A DNA stretch of 64,000 nt. Origin: Dietzia sp. ANT_WB102. Lineage in GTDB: Bacteria; Actinomycetota; Actinomycetes; Mycobacteriales; Mycobacteriaceae. The stretch is taken from contig NZ_VOBA01000001.1 in assembly GCF_008369165.1 (NCBI RefSeq), positions 1,357,630 through 1,421,629 on the forward strand, read 5' to 3'. A program made the translations under genes and the position numbers. Every line of letters starts with the position of its first letter. The first letter of the stretch is position 1. The notes under the pieces are model-generated. The model worked only from the letters and a program-made list of their open reading frames with translations, ran no database searches and was not told where the DNA came from. Positions 35,104 through 42,689 of the stretch are shown here, piece after piece.

Positions 35104-35691
35104 GTGATAGCGCCAACCCACCATCGGCTCCCCGCACTCTCCACATGGGGGACCGCCGGTTGTATTTCGTTCGCGCTTCTCCTCGCGAGCGGGTGTGGCA
35201 GTGGGTCGACAAGCGAGGTGCCGTCGGGCGAGAGCGCAACCAGTTCGAGTTCGTCGACGCGGACCTCCACGAGCAGGCCCTCGACCACCAAAACGATGTC
35301 GAGCACGACGTCCGCAGTGAGTACCGCCCCGACGGCGGCCAAACCGGCGACTGTCGGCCCCACGCTCGTGGAGTGCATCTACGGCGGTGGTGCGTGGACC
35401 GGGAGCGGACGGATGAGTGACGGCACATTTGGGGACCACCCGCAGTGTGCAGCTCTGCGTAATGAGCAACTGGCCCTGTACCCATACGTATGTCCGCGAA
35501 CTGATCACCACGTCGCAGATCTGTCCGAGTGCTTGGCCCCAGATACGATCCCGGGAAAACCCGCACCGCCGGCGGAGCCTCCTGAGCCGACTGAGCTGGA
35601 GGACCGAGTCGATCCGTCCGAGATTCCCGAAGTCCCGGTGGAACCGGCTGCGTCGCCCGAAGCTCCGGAGGCAGGCGACACAGGCCCTTAA
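35104..35691 (+). CDS. Putative lipoprotein with Ser/Thr-rich linker
   Basis: 195 aa from GTG 35104. Signal sequence ending in the lipobox LLASGC (acylated Cys at about position 31), followed by a low-complexity Ser/Thr-rich spacer. A compact middle domain contains cysteines (LVECIYGGGAW, HPQCAALRNEQ, YPYVCPRTDHH, SECLAPD), then an acidic Pro-rich tail. This matches surface-tethered lipoproteins of mycolata. No enzymatic motif seen. GGACAGG-type RBS about 8 nt upstream. Confidence 0.7.
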   Translation: MIAPTHHRLPALSTWGTAGCISFALLLASGCGSGSTSEVPSGESATSSSSSTRTSTSRPSTTKTMSSTTSAVSTAPTAAKPATVGPTLVECIYGGGAWTGSGRMSDGTFGDHPQCAALRNEQLALYPYVCPRTDHHVADLSECLAPDTIPGKPAPPAEPPEPTELEDRVDPSEIPEVPVEPAASPEAPEAGDTGP

Positions 35692-35699
35692 CCGCGCGG

Positions 35700-35785
35700 C
35701 TGCCCCGATCCCACCGGTTCTGCCCACCCCATCCCCGCGACTGCGGGTCGGGTCGGGAGGCGGGCACCTCGTCGTCGCCCCCAAA
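35700..35785. repeat. Dispersed CCTCGTCGTCG intergenic element, copy E
   Basis: CACCGGTTCTGCCCACC, then GGGTCGGGTCGGGAGGCGGG, then CCTCGTCGTCG beginning at 35767. Same layout as copy A. Confidence 0.35.
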
Positions 35786-35829
35786 TTATGCCCACCGGGG
35801 GAGGGGCTCGCCTCCGGAGACGGGTCGAG

Positions 35830-36045
35830 CTACTCCGCGTCCCGGGGCATGATGAGGGCGCCCAGATCGCGGCTCATCACGGCCAGCTCCAGCTCGCGCA
35901 GCGTGCGGGCGTCACGGAGGTCCGCGCCGATCGTCGAGCCGATCGTGTCCAACCGGTAGTACTCGGTGTTGGTGTGCACCGTCGGCGCCCTGGCCGCGGC
36001 GCCCACGTTGCCGCCGTGCTCCCACAGCGCGCGACCCGTGGCTTC
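35830..36045 (-). pseudogene. Unidentified C-terminal gene fragment
   Basis: A minus-strand frame with strong coding character but no start. It includes GFWEATGRALWEHGGNVGAA, then HTNTEYYRLDTIGSTIGADL, then RTLRELELAVMSRDLGALIM, ending PRDAE-stop at 35830. A stop closes it upstream, exactly where the cholesterol-oxidase-like remnant begins. I do not recognise the family. Looks like the stranded 3' end of a deleted gene. Confidence 0.45.
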
Positions 36046-36053
36046 CCAGAAGC

Positions 36054-36104
36054 CTCAGGAGTCCCATGCCTTCCCATCTCTCGCTGTCCCGTCGTCGCTT
36101 CCAT
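36054..36104 (+). pseudogene. 5' remnant resembling the cholesterol oxidase gene start
   Basis: CAGGAGTCCCATGCC, with its ribosome-binding site, and the encoded [12 protein letters not shown] match the beginning of the cholesterol oxidase gene at 61.73 kb ([27 protein letters not shown]). Homology stops after 12-13 codons and passes directly into the end of a luciferase-like gene. Confidence 0.7.
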
Positions 36105-36105
36105 G

Positions 36106-36159
36106 CGACACCCGCACACACTGCTGGCCGAGATGTTCGAGCTGGCGCCGCAGCGGTAA
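36106..36159 (+). pseudogene. 3' remnant of a luciferase-like oxidoreductase gene
   Basis: Encodes RHPHTLLAEMFELAPQR-stop, matching the last residues of the protein at 55.8-56.9 kb (RHSHTLLAEMFELAPRR-stop). It joins the cholesterol-oxidase-like 5' remnant without a gap, giving a chimeric scar of two genes. Confidence 0.75.
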
Positions 36160-36302
36160 ACGTAACGCTGGTCACATCGTGAAGTCAGCGGTATCATCAC
36201 GTGACTGCTGGCGGTAGTGCATCCGGGCGGACTTCGTCCGGGGGCGCCACAGCACCAGGCATCCCACGCGTGAACCGCCACCGCACCTGCAAAGGAAGCG
36301 CC

Positions 36303-37871
36303 ATGGATGCCAACGCGGTATATCCCACCACCCCGTCCGAGCACTCCGACCAGCGAGCGCGTACCCGGCCGGTGAACTGGGTCCTCCTCGTCGTCGGCGT
36401 CATCCTCACCACGCTCGGGCTCGCCCTCACCGCCGGGGGAGCGGTGCTCATGGCGGCCCAGGCCGCCCAGAGCGACGGCCACTACCTCACCACCGCCCCG
36501 CAACGGTTCCAGAGCACCGGGCACGCGATCACCACCACCTCAATCCTCATCGACGCCGAACAGGCCGGAATGCCCGGCCTCGGGGACCCGGCCAGCGTGC
36601 AGATCCGCGCCACCTCCGTCGTCCCGGGCCAGCCCGTCTTCGTCGGCATTGCCGACGACTCCGACGTGTCCGCCTACCTGGACGGCGTTCCCCACGCCGT
36701 CGTCAGGGAACTGCCCTGGACCGGTAACGACACGTTCCGGTGGGCCGGTGCGCCCAACACCGACGGCAACCTGCGCGAAGTCCCCGGCACCCGGACGCCC
36801 GCGGCCCCAGCCGACCAGAACTTCTGGGCGACCTCCGCCACCGGCGAGGGCGAACAGACCGTCACCTTCGATCTGCAGGACGGCCAATGGTCGCTGGTGG
36901 TGATGAACGCCGACGCCTCCGAACCGGTGTGGGTCGACGTCGACGCCGGAGTCCGCACCGAGCTCCTCGGCGTCGCCAACCCGGGCCTGCTCATCGCCGG
37001 CATCGTCGGGCTCATCCTGGGCGTGCCACTCCTGCTGCTCGGCGCCGCCGGACTGGGCCGCGACATCGACCGCGGGCCCACACCACGCGACGGCGAGACG
37101 CCCCCCGCCGGGTCCGCGTCCGACGCGTCCGCCCAACGCCGCGCCGACTGCTGCACCGACCCGCTGAGCATCACCGGGCACCTCGATCCCGGACTGTCCC
37201 GCTGGCAGTGGCTGTTCAAATGGCTGCTCGCCATCCCGCACTACATCGTCATCGGACTGCTGTGGTTCGCGCTGACCGTCACCACCATCGCTTCGGGCCT
37301 GACCATCCTCGTCACCGGCCGCTACCCGCGCTCCCTGTTCGCCTTCAGCGTCGGGGTGCTCCGGTGGAACTGGCGGGTCGGGTTCTACGCCTACGCCGCG
37401 CTGGGCACCGACCGCTACCCGCCGTTCTCCCTCGCCGCCGGCGGCTACCCGGCCGACCTCGAGGTGGACTATCCCGAGCGGCTCTCCCGCCTGCTGGTGC
37501 TGTTCAAGTGGTGGCTGCTGGCTCTCCCGCACCTGTTCATCGTCGGGATCCTCACCGGCAGCGTCGGCGTGTTCGGCAACGGAACCATGGCCAACAACAC
37601 CAACTGGGGCATACCGTTGGTTAGCCTGCTGGTGCTCATCGCGGCCGTGACACTTCTGTTCACCGCCCGCTACCCGCGCGGGCTCTTCGACCTGGTGTTG
37701 GGCCTTAACAGGTGGGTGTACCGCGTCGCGACCTACGTGCTGCTGCTGCGGGACCAATACCCACCGTTCCGGCTGGACCAGGGGGCGGAGGAACCGGTGG
37801 TGGGGGCGCCGGAGAATGGTGATCATATGCGCCCCGATGATCAGGGGCCTGTGGCACCGGGGCCGGAGTAA
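36303..37871 (+). CDS. DUF4389 domain integral membrane protein
   Basis: 522 aa. An N-terminal membrane helix (about 24-53) is followed by an extracytoplasmic beta-rich domain (about 55-225: IQIRATSVVPGQPVFVG-like, WATSATGEGEQTVTFDLQDG) and a second helix (LLIAGIVGLILGVPLLLLGA). The C-terminal part has two DUF4389 units: SRWQWLFKWLLAIPHYIVIG with RYPRSLFAFSVGVLRWNWRV, and RLLVLFKWWLLALPHLFIVG with RYPRGLFDLVLGLNRWVYRV. Function of the family is unknown. ATG 36303 has AAAGGAAG 7 nt upstream; a longer start at 36201 overlaps nothing but lacks an RBS. Confidence 0.8.
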   Translation: MDANAVYPTTPSEHSDQRARTRPVNWVLLVVGVILTTLGLALTAGGAVLMAAQAAQSDGHYLTTAPQRFQSTGHAITTTSILIDAEQAGMPGLGDPASVQIRATSVVPGQPVFVGIADDSDVSAYLDGVPHAVVRELPWTGNDTFRWAGAPNTDGNLREVPGTRTPAAPADQNFWATSATGEGEQTVTFDLQDGQWSLVVMNADASEPVWVDVDAGVRTELLGVANPGLLIAGIVGLILGVPLLLLGAAGLGRDIDRGPTPRDGETPPAGSASDASAQRRADCCTDPLSITGHLDPGLSRWQWLFKWLLAIPHYIVIGLLWFALTVTTIASGLTILVTGRYPRSLFAFSVGVLRWNWRVGFYAYAALGTDRYPPFSLAAGGYPADLEVDYPERLSRLLVLFKWWLLALPHLFIVGILTGSVGVFGNGTMANNTNWGIPLVSLLVLIAAVTLLFTARYPRGLFDLVLGLNRWVYRVATYVLLLRDQYPPFRLDQGAEEPVVGAPENGDHMRPDDQGPVAPGPE

Positions 37872-37874
37872 CCA

Positions 37875-37937
37875 GGCTACGACCAGTCCATGGACGGTGA
37901 CGGCGACGGCATCGCCTGCGAACGCGACAACCGCTGA
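37875..37937 (+). pseudogene. Excalibur calcium-binding domain remnant
   Basis: A short frame immediately after the DUF4389 gene encodes GYDQSMDGDGDGIACERDNR-stop. The DxDxDGxxCE pattern is the C-terminal signature of the excalibur domain found in secreted actinobacterial proteins and nucleases. No start or upstream part remains. Confidence 0.65.
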
Positions 37938-37971
37938 CTCGCCTTTCGTGGTGCGGCGCGCCGCTGGCTCG

Positions 37972-38050
37972 TTGACCTGGCCGGTTCCGCACCGCCCGGT
38001 GGATGCGGGTCGATCCGCGTCAGGAGCGGGCCTCGTCGTCGTCGGGCGGG
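37972..38050. repeat. Dispersed CCTCGTCGTCG intergenic element, copy B
   Basis: GGCCGGTTCCGCACCGCCCG, then GGATGCGGGTCG, then GCCTCGTCGTCGTCGGGCGG starting at 38030. Clear similarity to copy A in both ends. Confidence 0.4.
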
Positions 38051-38187
38051 TCGTGGTGCGCCTCGACCCGGCATGGAATCCGCCCTGCCTGAGCGTGGAG
38101 TGAGTTAATGCGGGCGAGTCGTGGCCACGGCAACATTCGGCGCGCGTCCGGGTGCAGGCAGTTCTGCGTCCGTTCGGCGCGAGGCGA

Positions 38188-38262
38188 GTTGCGGGATAAA
38201 CAACCGTCCATTTACAGTTTGTGACGACCGCCTCATCTGGTCGTGTGTCCATCCCGATCGGC
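38188..38262 (+). promoter_or_regulatory. Conserved upstream block of the WxL-like gene
   Basis: GTTGCG..AAACAACCGTC and TGTGACGACCGCC-n-TGGTCG...GTCCA recur almost unchanged at 43151-43216, in front of the decayed copy of the neighbouring DUF916 gene. Conservation in a noncoding position suggests promoter or 5'-UTR function for the surface-protein pair. Confidence 0.5.
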
Positions 38263-38334
38263 CGAGCCCCGGTTCCCCGTGTACCAGCACGGGGCGACGC
38301 CTGTCTCATCTCTGCAAGTACCTGAGGAAGTGCA

Positions 38335-38919
38335 ATGAACAAAAGGATCATCCGCGCGTGCGCGATTATGGCGGCGTTCGGTCTAGTTGCGCCAGCGGCA
38401 GCCGCCAATGCGCAACCCGCTGCGGATACCGCAGACACCACGGTCAATCTGACCGTCAGAGCGAACTCTGCTGGCTCACTGCGTTTTTCGGTCGCTCCGG
38501 AGGCGTCCACCAGCTTGTTCGTCGATTTCGGTGGCAACGCGGCGAACAGCGCGATGTTTGCCCCGAGCATTCGAGATGACCGAGCTGGCAACCCCAGGTC
38601 CTACGCACTGCGGGCGGACATCACCGACTTCGTCACCGACGGCGGCGCAACCATCGGCAACGAAAACGTCCGGATGTGGCTCACTGCGGTTACCGGCATC
38701 AACGGGACGACCACATCAGTGGGTAGCTGGGATGAGGCTACGAACATGAGCGAGCAGGTCGTTCTGCTCAACCGCACCGGGATCACCCTCCCTGACGTCT
38801 CCACCACCTACACGCCGAACCTCCGGGTGACGCTACCGACAGTGACCGAGGGGGACACGACCGTCGTTGACGTTCAGGCCGGGGAGTACTCGGCCACTCT
38901 GACGCAGTCGTTGTACTGA
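38335..38919 (+). CDS. WxL-like secreted surface protein
   Basis: 194 aa. Signal peptide MNKRIIRACAIMAAFGLVAP ending ANA-QP. The mature part is a beta-rich single domain with ADTTVNLTVRANSAGSLRFS at the start, VRMWLTAVTGINGT (W-x-L-like) in the middle, and a C-terminal AGEYSATLTQSLY resembling the WxL/fimbrial-like terminal strand. WxL domains bind peptidoglycan noncovalently in Firmicutes. The assignment rests mainly on the adjacent DUF916 protein and overall architecture. GAGGAAG lies about 6 nt upstream. Confidence 0.6.
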   Translation: MNKRIIRACAIMAAFGLVAPAAAANAQPAADTADTTVNLTVRANSAGSLRFSVAPEASTSLFVDFGGNAANSAMFAPSIRDDRAGNPRSYALRADITDFVTDGGATIGNENVRMWLTAVTGINGTTTSVGSWDEATNMSEQVVLLNRTGITLPDVSTTYTPNLRVTLPTVTEGDTTVVDVQAGEYSATLTQSLY

Positions 38920-39063
38920 ACCCGGCTGAATTATTAGGACGCAGTGGCCGCTCCCTCCCAGGGGCGCGAGCGGCCACTGCGATCACTTCACGCGGAGGAC
39001 GCGGCACCGCAGGACTCTGCGGGCCACGTTATTCCTGCTCAACCAAATCCGAGGGACCTGAAG

Positions 39064-40068
39064 ATGAGTCGCGCACTGTCAGCGATCACGGCACTACTGG
39101 TGGCCGTGGTACTAGCCATCCTTGTATCCAGCGGGGTGGCGCAGGCGCAGGAGGATTCCGGCGGTTTCGGCATCCGGATCGGCGAAGTGCCGGTGAATCT
39201 TGCCGACAATCCCCGGGCCGCGACTTACATCATCGACAATGTTCCACCAGGAAAACGCTTGGAGCGCCAGATCGTCGTCTCCAGCACGATGGCCGAACGC
39301 ACCACTTTCGACCTCTATGTCGGAGCCGCCCACGTCAATGACGAGGGATACCAGGCAGAGCCGCGAGGGGCCACGAATGCGCTGACCACATGGACTTCAC
39401 TCGACAAGACAGAGGTCACTCTCGACCCAGGCCAGGAAGAGGTGGTGACAGTCTCAGTCGACGTCCCCGCCGACGCGCCCGAGATTGAGCAGTACGCGCT
39501 GATCTGGATGTCCACGAAGGTGGATGAGAACAACCCCGACGCCGTGCAGGCCGTCAGTCGTGTTGGCATCCGCATGTACCTGTCCGTGGGCACGGGGGAC
39601 GGACCGCGACCGAGCTTCTCGATCGACTCTCTACTGCCGATCCGGCTGGGCGACGGAACAGCCGCGGTCAAAGCGGTTCTGGAGAATAGCGGTGCCAGAG
39701 CAGTCGAGGTATCCGGGACCCTCGATCTCACCGATGGGCCCGGTGGGCTTTCCGTGCCCGCCGTTGAATCCGGCGGAAAGACAATTCCCGCCGACTCCAG
39801 AGGGGAGCTGATCATCGAAGTCCCCAACAGCGGCGAGTTCCCGGCAGGCCCCTGGTCGGCCTCGGTGACGCTGGACAGCGGGTACGGCAAAGAAACCGCC
39901 GCCGCAGAGATCTCATTCCCGGACCAGGGGGAGGGGGAGCCGGTTCCTGTCAAGGGTGGGCTCTCGGCAGCGGCATGGATAGCCCTCGGGGTCGGTGCCG
40001 CGCTCCTGGTCGCGCTACTCGCACTGTGGCGGAGGCGGAGCTCCACATCGGCGGCGGACGCTGCTTAG
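39064..40068 (+). CDS. WxL-interacting-type protein (DUF916) with C-terminal membrane anchor
   Basis: 334 aa. Signal peptide (LSAITALLVAVVLAILVSSG, AQA-Q), then a DUF916-like domain (FGIRIGEVPVNLADNPRAAT, IVVSSTMAERTTFDLYVGAA, VTVSVDVPADAPEIEQYALI). A second immunoglobulin-like domain with AVLENSGARAVEVSGTLDL is followed by a C-terminal helix (AAWIALGVGAALLVALLALW) and an RRR tail. This is the standard layout of WxL-interacting proteins: surface exposed, anchored in the membrane, partner encoded immediately upstream. ATG 39064 follows GAGGGACC. A truncated copy lies at 43.2 kb. Confidence 0.75.
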   Translation: MSRALSAITALLVAVVLAILVSSGVAQAQEDSGGFGIRIGEVPVNLADNPRAATYIIDNVPPGKRLERQIVVSSTMAERTTFDLYVGAAHVNDEGYQAEPRGATNALTTWTSLDKTEVTLDPGQEEVVTVSVDVPADAPEIEQYALIWMSTKVDENNPDAVQAVSRVGIRMYLSVGTGDGPRPSFSIDSLLPIRLGDGTAAVKAVLENSGARAVEVSGTLDLTDGPGGLSVPAVESGGKTIPADSRGELIIEVPNSGEFPAGPWSASVTLDSGYGKETAAAEISFPDQGEGEPVPVKGGLSAAAWIALGVGAALLVALLALWRRRSSTSAADAA

Positions 40069-40135
40069 AGGGGAGCACTCCCGCGCCGACGGCGGGACCG
40101 GCTTCCCCGCGGGGGCCGATGTCGTCTAGGGTGGC

Positions 40136-40240
40136 CATCACCAGCTATCCAGAGCAGTCGAGAAACCTGGTTCGACGACACTGCAGCAACCCCCCGCGCG
40201 AGCGGGTGAGGGTGCTCCCGCCAGGAACGATGGGTGAGTG
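40136..40240 (+). ncRNA. SAM riboswitch (SAM-I/SAM-IV clan)
   Basis: The order ATCCAGAG - GTCGAGAAACCTGG - TTCGACGACACTGCAGCAACC - hairpin CCCGCGCGAGCGGG - AGGGTGCT - CGATGGGTGAG follows the actinobacterial S-box core (AGAG kink turn, GCAACC joining segment, GGTGCT). The closing stem is CATCACC (40136-40142) with GGTGAGTG (40233-40240), with a bulge. It sits 340 bp upstream of the OsmC gene, with a leader peptide between them. Assigned by eye, no covariance search. Confidence 0.7.
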
Positions 40241-40278
40241 AAAGTTCCGTGCTTCAAGGTGAACCGAGCATCGCGCTG

Positions 40279-40350
40279 GTGACGACGCGCGTGCACATCG
40301 ACCTGTGCCGCGTGACCGCGGCCAGAGGGCGAATGCTCATCGGCCGGTGA
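40279..40350 (+). CDS. Actinobacterial HIDLCR leader peptide (uORF)
   Basis: A 23-codon frame, GTG start, encodes TTRVHIDLCRVTAARGRMLI-GR. The HIDLCRV core is the hallmark of short leader peptides found upstream of sulfur and cysteine metabolism genes in Actinobacteria, where ribosome progress at the cysteine codon is thought to control attenuation. The stop codon lies inside a hairpin (40342-40360). A longer start at GTG 40249 is possible. No good Shine-Dalgarno sequence is visible. Confidence 0.65.
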   Translation: MTTRVHIDLCRVTAARGRMLIGR

Positions 40351-40360
40351 CCCACCGGCC
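40342..40360 (+). terminator. Attenuator-like hairpin overlapping the uORF stop
   Basis: GGCCGGT-GACCC-ACCGGCC, a perfect 7-bp stem with 5-nt loop, overlaps the last codons and the stop of the leader peptide. A translating ribosome would melt it. No U-tract follows, so it could act on translation or with Rho. Confidence 0.45.
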
Positions 40361-40573
40361 CGCCGCGGACGGGTAGTCGACACGTTCCGCCCGGATCCTT
40401 CCTTGTGGCCTGCGTACCGCAGGCGCCCCACCCGCTCGACCGCGACCGATCATGTCCGGGCGCGGACTCGCCAGTGTGCGGGCGGGGATCGGATCCGCCG
40501 TCGTGTTCTTCTCCCGTCCGGGGTGGCTCCCGCCGACCGCGCACCCTCCCTGAGCGAAACGAGAGCTTCTATC

Positions 40574-41077
40574 ATGACCATCACCGACACCACCACGACC
40601 ACCGCCGCTGACCAGGCCGCCGGGCAGCACGCCCTGCGCGTGCACACCCGCGCGGCCCTCGTGACGGGCACCGCGACCCAGGTGCGCATCGACGCCCGCG
40701 AGCACGAGTTCGTGATCGACGAGCCCGCCGACCTGGGCGGGAACGACGCCGGAGCCAACCCGGTAGAACACCTGCTCGCGGCGCTCGGCTCGTGCCAGGT
40801 GATCACCTATCAGGTGTGGGCCCAGAAGTTGGGCCTCGCGCTGGACAGCGTCGAGATCGACCTGGCCGGGGACATCGACCTGCGCGGATTCTTCGGCCTG
40901 GACCCCAGCGTGCGCGCAGGCTTCCAGACGATCACCGCGACGATCCGGATCACCGGCCCGGAAGAGCAGTCGCGCTACGACGAGCTGATCGCCACAGTCG
41001 AGAAGCACTGCCCGGTCGGCGACACTCTCGTCGCCGGGGTGCCCGTGCACGTGGCAGTGGACGTCGCCGCGAGCTGA
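40574..41077 (+). CDS. OsmC-family protein
   Basis: 167 aa. OsmC/Ohr fold with the two conserved cysteines: LAALGSCQVITYQ (peroxidatic) and VEKHCPVGDTLV (resolving). Also GGNDAGANPVEHLLAALGSC at the start of the central helix. Family members reduce organic peroxides or handle reactive sulfur. Control by a SAM riboswitch and a cysteine-type leader peptide points to a sulfur-metabolism role here. AACGAGAG about 8 nt upstream supports ATG 40574; an in-frame upstream extension would run through the leader structure. Confidence 0.85.
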   Translation: MTITDTTTTTAADQAAGQHALRVHTRAALVTGTATQVRIDAREHEFVIDEPADLGGNDAGANPVEHLLAALGSCQVITYQVWAQKLGLALDSVEIDLAGDIDLRGFFGLDPSVRAGFQTITATIRITGPEEQSRYDELIATVEKHCPVGDTLVAGVPVHVAVDVAAS

Positions 41078-41089
41078 CCGGCTGACCGG

Positions 41090-41172
41090 GCCGGCACGGC
41101 GGGTGCGGACCTCGGGCGTCCGTTACACCACCACCGCGACAGCCCCGGCGGGTCGTGCCCTCGTCGTCGTTG
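41090..41172. repeat. Dispersed CCTCGTCGTCG intergenic element, copy F
   Basis: Ends in CCCCGGCGGGTCGTGCCCTC followed by GTCGTCGTT (CCTCG from 41159). Weaker match than copies A and B on its left side. Confidence 0.3.
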
Positions 41173-41182
41173 GCATCGTTAC

Positions 41183-42226
41183 TCACGTCCCGTGGGGGGC
41201 GATCACAGCCCGGCCGCTGACCGCACCGTCGACGAGATTCTGGTAGACGTCCAGCGCCTGACCGAGGGGGTAGACGGAGACAGCGGGGGAGATCTTGCCG
41301 GCCCGGTACAGCTCCACCACCTCATGCAGGTCCTCGATGGTGCCCCAATAGGTAGAGGAGAAGTTGACCTCATAGGGCAGTCTAAAGGCGTTCCAGGCAA
41401 AGTCGCCGCCGGCTAGGCCCACCACCGTGAGCGAACCCTGCTGGGCTACGCTGGCGGCGGCGAGTTCGAGGGTCGTGGCGGCGCCGACGAAGTCGAACAC
41501 CGCGTTGACCCCCTGACCGCCGGTGAGTTCGGTGATCGTCTCGGCGGCGCCCTTGCTGGGAATGCCGATCGCGCCGTCGGCCTCGGCGGAGGCGATCGCG
41601 TCGGGTTTGGTGTCAGTCGCGTAGACGGTGGCGCCGGTCAGGGCGCGGATGATCTGCACCCCGACCAGGCCGAGCCCGCCCAGGCCGATACACAGGGCTG
41701 TCGCCCCCGGCGCGGTCAGGTGGGGCAGTGCCCGCTTGATCGCGTGATACGGGGTGAGGCCTGCGTCGGCGAGCGGGGCGGCGGCGATGGGGTCGGCGTC
41801 ACCCAGGGGAATGAGGTTGCGGGCATAGGTGGTCATGTACTCGGCCATGCCGCCGTCCCGGCCCAGCCCGGTGGCCATGTAGCCGACCGAGGCCACGTTC
41901 TGACAATACGTGTCCTGGCCCCGCGAGCAGGGCTTGCAGCGCCCGCAGCCGATCGGACCGTAGACCAGAAACGCCTCGCCCGGCGTGAAGCCGGAGACGC
42001 CGGGGCCCACCTCCTCGATCCAGCCCGAGACCTCATGTCCCAGAGTGAACGGCGGGGTGAGGAATCCCGTGGGGTCGGCGGGGAAGTCGTGGAACAGGCC
42101 CACGTCGGAATGGCAGGCGCCCGAGCCAGCTACCTTGAGCAGGACCTCGCCGGGTCCGGGGCTGGGCTTGTCCACGTCCGTGAGGACGGGAAACGTCTTG
42201 TAGCCCTCGAAGACAACTGCTCTCAT
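41183..42226 (-). CDS. Zinc-dependent medium-chain alcohol dehydrogenase
   Basis: 347 aa, NAD(P)-dependent MDR enzyme. Catalytic zinc ligands in GACHSDVGL and LGHEVSG; structural zinc cysteines in GCGRCKPCSRGQDTYC; cofactor motif IGLGGLGLVGVQ. Oxidises or reduces primary alcohols/aldehydes. Divergent from nothing obvious on its 5' side, where a decayed aldehyde dehydrogenase copy lies. No operon partners. Confidence 0.9.
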   Translation of the reverse strand: MRAVVFEGYKTFPVLTDVDKPSPGPGEVLLKVAGSGACHSDVGLFHDFPADPTGFLTPPFTLGHEVSGWIEEVGPGVSGFTPGEAFLVYGPIGCGRCKPCSRGQDTYCQNVASVGYMATGLGRDGGMAEYMTTYARNLIPLGDADPIAAAPLADAGLTPYHAIKRALPHLTAPGATALCIGLGGLGLVGVQIIRALTGATVYATDTKPDAIASAEADGAIGIPSKGAAETITELTGGQGVNAVFDFVGAATTLELAAASVAQQGSLTVVGLAGGDFAWNAFRLPYEVNFSSTYWGTIEDLHEVVELYRAGKISPAVSVYPLGQALDVYQNLVDGAVSGRAVIAPHGT

Positions 42227-42367
42227 GGCTGCGCTCCTAGATCCCGGGCCCGCGGAGGAGTGGCGCCCGTCACAAGTGTCCCATCGCGGTCAAGGCGACC
42301 GAAACCTCAGAGGTCAGGGCGTCAGCGCAGATCAGCGCGGCGTCGGGCGAATTCGCGCGAACCCGAC

Positions 42368-42555
42368 GCATGTCAAAACTGTAATGTCAGTCTCCGCCCC
42401 ATGCCCCTCGCTGCCCCGGTTGCTCGACCGCCTCCCACATCCTCGAGACCCAACACGCCGCGATACCGGCCACCGCGCCTGTACCCGCAGAAGATCGCCG
42501 GAACCGCATCCAGTCTGTGATCGACCTGCTGGTCCGCGCGCAGATCACGCCCTGA
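42368..42555 (+). pseudogene. Internally deleted copy of the aldehyde dehydrogenase gene
   Basis: GTCAAAACTGTAATGTCAGTCTCCG matches in pieces the leader of the aldehyde dehydrogenase gene at 50.9 kb, and the following roughly 40 codons match its start (ending CTGTGATCGACCTGCTGGTC). The sequence then jumps to GCGCAGATCACGCCCTGA, the last codons of the same gene (52346-52363). About 1.3 kb of coding sequence is missing, and the frame is not kept. Confidence 0.75.
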
Positions 42556-42584
42556 GAACCGTCAACCTCCCCGCAGGGCCGCTG

Positions 42585-42655
42585 GCCGCCAGTTCCGCAC
42601 CCCATCGACACCGCCGGCCCGCAGGCAGCGTCGACCTCGTCGTCGTCGATCAATA
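42585..42655. repeat. Dispersed CCTCGTCGTCG intergenic element, copy C
   Basis: CAGTTCCGCACCCCATCG, then CCGGCCCGCAGGCAGCG, then ACCTCGTCGTCGTCG (CCTCG from 42635). Lies between the aldehyde dehydrogenase remnant and the SOUL remnant. Confidence 0.35.
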
Positions 42656-42689
42656 ACCGCAGGCACGCGGTTCGGGGCCCCAGTCAGGA

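Noticed and set aside
36540-38591. 683-codon open frame on the minus strand
   Set aside because: It is antisense to the DUF4389 gene and neighbours, has low-complexity Gly/Asp/Val composition typical of GC-rich shadows and no domain.
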